The notes under the pieces are model-generated. The model was not told the origin of the DNA. It worked only from the letters and a program-made list of their open reading frames with translations, and did no database searches. A stretch of 64,000 nt of DNA from Cololabis saira. Taxonomy: Eukaryota > Chordata > Actinopteri > Beloniformes > Belonidae. Below are positions 57,897 to 64,000 of the stretch, piece by piece; the stretch's first letter is position 1, and every line of letters starts with the position of its first letter. Location: the NCBI RefSeq assembly GCF_033807715.1, contig NC_084601.1:21222129-21286128 (forward strand), read 5' to 3'. A program made the translations under genes and the position numbers.

Positions 57897-58232
57897 TGTC
57901 ACGGAGTGGTGGATGAAGGACCCAAATGCAGGAGACCAAAGGAGACAGGAGTTCCAAAAAGGTGATTTATCATGCCAAAACAAACCAAAAGCGCTGCTGA
58001 GCAGGATCGACAAAAACCACAAGAGCTAATCACAAAAAAAAAAAAACTGACAGGACACAAAAAACAGTACGGACCAGCCGGAAGGGAAAGACAGGGCTAG
58101 ATATACACAGAAGGCTTGACAAGACACAGGTGCACACTATCAGGGCAGATGGGAACAAAGGAACTCAAAACATAACTGGGACATGGAGTTTCAAAATAAA
58201 ACAGGAACTTTAATACCAAAACTGTGATATAA
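57897..58232. mobile_element. MITE with TGTCACG-type ends (copy 2)
   Basis: The left end is TGTCACGGAGTGGTGGATG. The right end reads CCAAAACTGTGATA, a decayed version of the CCGTGACA end of copy 1. GCGCTGCTGAGCAGGATCG and CAGTACGGACCAGC match copy 1 (19790-20150) in reverse orientation. Confidence 0.7.
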
Positions 58233-58339
58233 GAATTGTATTCATTACCACATGCAGATAATAATTCTAACAAATGATAGTGGTAATCTGAGACTGAGAT
58301 ATGATTTATTTTGAGTAATTGTTAGATTCTTCTGGTAAT

Positions 58340-58540
58340 GGGCCGCTTGGTGACGCAGTAGGTTAAGCAAGTGGCTCTTGCATAATACTGAGGCTACAGT
58401 CCTCCTGCAGTGGTCACGGGTTCGAATCCCGGCTTGCGCACCTTTGCTGCATCTCATCCCCATTTTCTCTCTCTACCCCCTTCCTGTCTTCAACATGAAT
58501 AAAAGGCCACTAGAGCCACAAAAAAATCTTTAAAAAAGAA
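58340..58540 (+). mobile_element. tRNA-derived SINE (copy 3)
   Basis: The head is GGGCCGCTTGGTGACGCAGT with A-box TGGTGACGCAGTAGG. A perfect B-box, GGTTCGAATCC, is at about 58419. The body is TTTTCTCTCTCTACCCCC and the tail AATAAAAGGCCACTAGAGCC then an A-rich end. It is the best preserved polymerase III promoter of the three copies. Confidence 0.92.
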
Positions 58541-59058
58541 AATGAACAAGAAATTGAAGAAAACAAGGGTGGCCTAATGATTTTTTCCATGACGATATAT
58601 TGTTAAACTTTTTACTTTTTGATTTGAAGAAAATACTTGAAGTAGGCGCCAGTTGTCTATAGCTGTGTGATAGTTTGACTTATTGAATGTACAGTACAAG
58701 GATTTTAAATCACTTTGTTGTTTAACTAAATATTAAAAGTTAAATGAAGTACCGTCTATGTATGCTGTTCTACTCTATGCCACTGGCCTTCTTTGACATA
58801 TTTGAAATTTTTTAGAAACATAACGCAATAGTTACTTTCCCTGGTAACTAATTACTTTACTGAAGGAGCAATTCAGTTAAAAATTCAATTACTTTTTGGG
58901 GAAAGTAACTAGTAATTATAACTAATTACTTTTTTAAAGTAACTTGCCCAACACTGCTCCTTACACAGGGCTGTGTGCTGAGGATTCAGACTGAAACATG
59001 TTTATATTGGCTGTTATTTTATTGGCATGGTAATAATTGCGAGATTTAATGATAAGCT
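58541..59058. mobile_element. Mostly decayed hAT MITE end in unique DNA
   Basis: GTAACTAATTACTTT, then AAAGTAACTTGCCCAACACTG at about 58810-58955 is the right end of a widespread hAT MITE family. The left end (expected CAGTGTTGGGCAAG) was not found, so the copy is truncated. Confidence 0.6.
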
Positions 59059-59066
59059 GCAGTTAG

Positions 59067-59857
59067 TAGGGGTGGGCAAAAATATCGATATGGCAATATA
59101 TCGCGATACTTTTCCAGCCGATTCAATATCGATATTCAAAATTGGAATATCGATTTTTTTTTTTTTTTTTTTTTTTTAAATATTTTTTATCCCCAATTTT
59201 TTCCCATTATATCCCCCAGTGCTCCTACCTAAGTGACAGTCCTGGGCATTGCCACTCTCTACCAACCCTGGGAGGGCCCTGCACTGAGCTCAGGTTTTAT
59301 TTCACGTTTTATTTCATTTTATCATTTATTTTTTATATAACACAATTGCCTGTCCTTAAAAAATGAAAAATAATGGACAGAGGTTTATTTATTTATGGAT
59401 TTATATCTATACTGACTGATCACTGTGCCTGTCCTTGGTTTTAGTACCATCTTTCTTGTGTTTATTATCATTTGCCACATAATTAAAGCAACCTCATACT
59501 ACATTTAATGTTAATTTCATATGATGTAAATAATATGAAAAACATATACAAATATGTTGTAACTTTAGCTTGTATAGTTATAATAAAACATTGTTTTGAC
59601 TCAGTTTGTCCCATGAATTGTCACTATAATCTGATGAACGTGCAACTCGGATTTTAAGATCCATCACTATCATCTGATGTACATATATACAACTTGGATT
59701 TTAAGATTTGTAATGCATTTTAAAATTTTTCGGTGAACTATGTAGAATATAATAATCGGGATATCGCATAATCGGGATATTGCAATGTGTATCGTATCGT
59801 GGCTCAAGTATCGTGATGCGTATCGTATCGTGAGGTCCTTCCCAATACCCACCCCTA
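59067..59857. mobile_element. hAT MITE, TAGGGGTGGGCAAAAAT family (copy 2)
   Basis: The ends match copy 1 at 54527-55170 (TAGGGGTGGGCAAAAATATC; AATACCCACCCCTA). A perfect 8-bp duplication, GCAGTTAG, lies at 59059-59066 and 59858-59865. It is about 150 bp longer than copy 1. The middle differs from copy 1, while the last 180 bp are nearly identical. Confidence 0.95.
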
Positions 59858-59906
59858 GCAGTTAGACGGGCCATTTAAATGAATGTCTAATCATAGTTTG
59901 TTGTTA

Positions 59907-60848
59907 TTAGGGCCTGAGCACTGACAGTGCGAAGGCCCTATTGTATCTGTAGGATTTAATTTTTTTTGTCTATTCTTTATTTTTATTATTCCGATGAAAA
60001 GAGGGCCTTTTTGCCCCCCTAAACGTGCCTCTAAAGTCACCAAATTTTGCACGCAAGCCAGGCCTGGCGAAAAATTTGATATTTAATGGTTTGCATTAAT
60101 GGGCGTGGCCTAATGGCTCAACAGCACCCCCTAGAAAAATTTGTGCCTCAAGCCCCACAATAGGTTTTGACGTACATGCACAATAAATAGGTACACACCT
60201 GTATCATGTCTCAACTTAAAGAAAAGTCTCTTGGCGCAATGGCCGAAACCGAACAGGAAGTCGGCCATTTTGAATTAATCGTGTAATTTTGGCGCAATTT
60301 ATGCCATTTCTTCTGCCGTTTCTTCGCCCGAACCGTAACGTGCACCCAGGTGTGTTATACATCAAAATGTGTCTCTCAATCCTGCGACGATGTGCATTAC
60401 TCTTCTCAGTCAAAAGCGTTACCATGGCGACGATAGACGCCAAAAAGCGCGCCCCCCCTTCATCTGATTGGTCCATATTTGATAGTTCCTACTTTCTGCC
60501 ATAACTTTTGAATGGTTTGATATAAAGACTCGTGGGTGGCGTCATCGGACTCGGTTTTGAGTCCTTGAACATAATTGGTGCAAATTAGCCCCGCCCCTTC
60601 TTCTGATTGGTCAATATTTGATGGTCCCTATTCTCTGCCATAACTTTTGAACGGGTTGTAATAAAGACATGTGGGTGGTTTCATCTGACTCGGTTTTGAG
60701 TACTTGACCTTCATTGGCCTGAATTAGCCCCGCTCGTTCTTCTGATTGGTCGATATCTGATAGACAAGTCATACAAGTGCTTCCACTGCAGCACGCCTGA
60801 ACGTGCACAAGGGTGCGAGGGCCCGTTCATCGCTGCTTGCAGCTTTAA
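59907..60848 (-). mobile_element. Most complete AAAGCTGCAAGCAGCG-family copy
   Basis: The plus-strand left end is AGGGCCTGAGCACTGACAG, which forms a hairpin with TGCGAAGGCCCT. The right end is GGGCCCGTTCATCGCTGC then CAGCTTTAA. It contains two-to-three units of the tandem array as the reverse complement (GCCCCGCCCCTTCTTCTGAT at about 60588; a mutated unit GCCCCGCTCGTTCTTCTGAT at about 60726). It lies 50 bp from the hAT MITE. Confidence 0.85.
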
Positions 60849-61700
60849 TTCAAAATTTGTTTTCACTGAGGTGAATATTATGGCGCTTGAGGCATGAAAC
60901 ATGAGAAGTTTTAGGTTCTTCCAACATGCTGGTACATTTACAACAGTAACAGACAGTTAATTTGCCCAGCTCAGTCCTGAACTGGGTTGCTAAATGAGGC
61001 ACCAAGGGGCCTCAACATGTCTGTCTAACAGCCTGGCCTGATAACTGACTAATAACTGAGGAATGGAGAGGTGATGGTCTGTTTTGACCTCACAGTGCTG
61101 TGAAAAGCCTGAGCTTTACTCCCCAGCTGGTCCAGTCACAGCTATCCAGTTTAGATTCCACAGGGTATCCAGATTGTCCTATAACAGATTCATCAGTGAC
61201 AATGATTGCTGAACCTTCGCTGGTAACTCTTGTCTTCAACATAGGCTGAAAATGCACTTTTGTTTGTTGCAGTGCTGTTAAAGAGTTGTTTCCACCTTGA
61301 TAACAAGGCATATGAGATAATATAGACTGAATCAGGAATCTGAAGAGATGATGTAGCACCTTGGCCTGAGCTTCAGTGTCCCCAGACGAGATGGAGGAAT
61401 TGAGACGTGAGATGTCACATGGTCTGATATCATGTCAGCGACATGAAGATGGAGGAGATATAATGTTGGCTCTGAGTACCTCATTGTCCATTTCAGGGCT
61501 GTCAATCCTCACAGGATCAGGTGTCTGGAAATGTTTCCTGACAGAATGAACCGGTAAAAAATGGATTGATGTGGCTAAAGTGAGTTTATCATTCAAGCCA
61601 TCTGCCTTTCCTTTTCCAATTTAAAGCAGCTCTGGACAATAATTTAGGATTTAACATCAATTATGTAATGGCCTGTAGTGTGGAAAAGTTTGTTTGTAGT
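60849..61700. other. Unannotated, no gene seen
   Basis: Mixed-composition sequence without recognised elements. The 89-codon minus frame at 61090-61359 has no family motif. Confidence 0.35.
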
Positions 61701-61708
61701 AACATACT

Positions 61709-62330
61709 TAAAGTGGACATCAGATGGCCTTTCATTCGGTCATTTTTCTCATATCTAGGGGACTTCGACATTAGACACACTCATATCGAGCGATAATGAA
61801 AAACTGTCACAAAAAGCACATTTTCCTTTACATGAGATCTTGCTTAAAAGGTATTATCCATGATTTTGGAGAGCTAGCAAGATTTGAAAGTTGCACCTCC
61901 TCTAAGCCCCGCCCCCTCCTCCCCCTCCCGTCAGCGCTCAGTCCAAAGCCACGCCCCCACAAACTTTGGGGAACGCGCATTTGCAGGAGTGGAGTTTTCC
62001 AGGACATTTTGGACAGCACATTTTCAACAAAACTACCCCATGTCTCATTCACCTGTAAGCAAGGCCAGTTTTAGGGGGGGGCAGGGGTGGGCTGTGCCCC
62101 CCAAACGTGCATCCTGCCCACCGGCGTCTCCATCCCGGCGAGAGTGGAGAGCAGAGAGCGGAGAGCAGCTGGCGGTGCGCTGCAGGCTCTAGAGGGGGGT
62201 CTAAAATGAAGGCATCTGATTGGTTCTTTTCCATTCCTGCCAAGCCTCTGGTCTGACCAATCCGAGCCATTCAGTGCGCAAATAACTGATTGGTTAGAGT
62301 TTTTGCAGGATTACAGCTTTCAGAGAGGAT
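61709..62330. repeat. Probable interspersed repeat(s), GC-rich core
   Basis: CTCATATCTAGGGGACTTCG and ATCGAGCGATAATGAAAAAC are familiar from a fish MITE. The block at 61900-61990 (CCCGCCCCCTCC, CCACGCCCCCAC) and GTTTTAGGGGGGGGCAGGG at 62070 look like further repeat sequence. I could not place ends or target duplications. Confidence 0.4.
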
Positions 62331-63616
62331 TGATTTTTTTCTTTCCTTTTTCTGAACACATTATTCACTGGCTACTCTCAGGATGGAAGGACCATTTCAC
62401 CCAGTATAACAATAAATGTTTTTGAATATGATTGCAATTAATACCTTTAACTGTTTTTTGATTCTCACGAATGTCCAGAGGTTCGTAAATGTCTTATGAT
62501 TGCTAACATTTCTGCATTTATTTTCCTGCTGAGACACAGGAGAGTATCATGAGACTAACTCCTGTTTGCGATCAGGATCACAAAACTCCAAATCAAGCTT
62601 CAACAATCCAATTTTAATCCTGAGTTTAATTCAGAGAAACAGTATGATCTAATAAAAATGATTATTTTTCCACATATTCTGTTTCACCTTCTGAATGACA
62701 TGTGCGCTTGAGGCAGAATGTCAGACAGATGGCCTGCCCTCTCGCAATTTTTTTTCCCACTCGTCTCCACTTGTCCATAGGTGAGTGGCTCCTTCCTCAT
62801 CTTTCTGTGTAATACAATGGTTTTTTTTTTTTAAGTAGCATCAAGGTCATGCTGGTCTTTCTAGCCAAAAATGTTCAATAGATTATTTGAAAAGTTGTAC
62901 CACCATTTGTTATGTTGTATCATTTTTATTCAGTCTGAAATGTTATTAGGTTTGCTGCCGAAATTCCCACTTTGTCGAGTTTGATAAATCCAATGAACCT
63001 CAAAATTTAGTGGATAATCCATTTAAATAATCATGATTTAATCCTGACCAAAAACATCATGATGATAATTTTGCCCAACAATCGAGAGCTCTGACCTATG
63101 ATAAAATCAAAATTTGAGATATTATTCACATTTTCAGAACTGACAAATTCCGAAATTTTGCTGTACATGTTCGAGTTTGAGTATAAAAGTCCTGAATAAA
63201 TGTAGGCACAAGAACAAAGATCACACACAATCGTTTCATTTGGGACAAAAAAGCAATTCGGCTAAAGCTGAAAAATGTTTTTTGCACCATCATAGCCAAG
63301 TAGTCAATACATTATGAAAAACATTTGTAAGAAGGGAAAACTGATCACTCCTCCCTCCACGGACTATTGAAATTCTTTGCTTTGAATTAAGACAGTGACA
63401 CTGGACCAGCTGTATTGCTGTTTCCCATTGGCTTGGCTGCTGACATCATGACTGATAGTTGGGAGCTGTCTTCTGTTGAATTTGGACGACACCTTTTAGT
63501 CTAGAATGTGACCGATCAAAGACATTCCCACAAAATGATGTAGTTACAGTACTCGAAGTCTCAAAGCGTACAGTTTGGAAGACTTGAATAGATACATTCA
63601 TTTTGCGTATACATTC
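62331..63616. other. Unannotated, no gene seen
   Basis: AT-rich unique sequence with a short T-run near 62821. Confidence 0.35.
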
Positions 63617-63750
63617 AACAATCCATCCATCCATAATCTATACCCGCTTTATCCTTTGCAGGGTCACGGGGGTCTGCTGGAGCCTATACCAGCTAATTTT
63701 CAGGTCAGAGGCAGGGGTCCACCCTGGACAGGTCGCCAGTCCATCGGAGA
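63617..63750 (-). repeat. Teleost repeat tail, better preserved copy
   Basis: CAATCCATCCATCCATAATC, TATACCCGCTTTATCC, GGTCACGGGGGTCTGCTGGA, CCACCCTGGACAGGTCGCCA and GTCCATCGGAG follow the known fish repeat order. It relates to 60-166. Confidence 0.8.
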
Positions 63751-64000
63751 CATTCAACAATACATCAAGCTAATCTCTTTTTCAAAAATTCTATTCAAAA
63801 ACAGGGAACAGCATGCCATGTCCCCAATATATAGAATTACCAACCAAATGTGGTCTCTTTTCTATGTTTTAGTTTTCACAGATTTACATTTTTGAATAAT
63901 CTCTTCCTACTACACTACAAATATTTTCGAAAAAATGCCAAATCTAGTAGGCAAATCAATTTAGTTTTTAAGTTTAACACAACTTTTTACTTTTCCTCTT
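63751..64000. other. Unannotated window end
   Basis: AT-rich sequence. No feature recognised. Confidence 0.3.

Overview
The window looks like intergenic or deep intronic DNA from a ray-finned (teleost) fish. I base this on the mix of repeats: Tc1-like transposons, palindromic Tc1/mariner MITEs, Rex3 (RTE) and L2/Rex1-type LINEs, tRNA-derived SINEs with a conserved AATAAAGGCCAC tail, many hAT MITEs, TTAA-flanked MITEs and long CA/TG microsatellites. The species cannot be named from this. I found no intact host gene. Every reading frame with recognisable protein similarity belongs to a mobile element, and all of these are broken. The one possible host coding remnant is a 26-codon frame ending in a stop on the minus strand at 39909-39989, inside a CpG-rich stretch, and it is weak.

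Layout. 0-15 kb: mostly unique AT-rich DNA with a TTAA-flanked MITE (2.76-3.26 kb), two decayed Tc1 transposases (3.5-4.0 and 11.2-11.9 kb), a 370-bp palindromic MITE (4.85-5.22 kb), CA and TG microsatellites, an old DNA transposon (8.2-8.8 kb) and a PIF/Harbinger-like element (12.0-13.3 kb) with a nested MITE. 15-25 kb: an L2-type LINE cut by at least three insertions, a LINE 3' end, a nearly full-length but deleted Tc1 element (22.08-23.57 kb) and an antisense L2. 25-46 kb: two opposite copies of one hAT MITE (25.2 and 40.6 kb), each with a perfect 8-bp target duplication, Rex1-like and Rex3 LINE remnants, a 5-unit ACGTCACGTGG minisatellite beside a CpG-rich block, and long unique stretches. 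45.9-46.2 kb: a roughly 180-bp CA tract.

46.5-60.9 kb is a nested transposon cluster. Six different hAT MITEs, each with a perfect 8-bp duplication, sit in and beside a TTAA MITE, a Ty3/gypsy remnant and a large element of the AAAGCTGCAAGCAGCG family. That family's central tandem array repeats a CCAAT-box plus GC-box pair six times. A minus-strand Rex1/CR1-like LINE (56.0-57.7 kb) holds the longest frame in the window (376 codons). The last 3 kb is mostly unique.

The DNA encodes no pathway. What makes it interesting is the architecture: resolvable insertion order, many exact target-site duplications, MITEs that keep a piece of their parent's transposase, and two tandem arrays of promoter-like motifs. 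All element assignments come from recognising sequence by eye, not from database searches.
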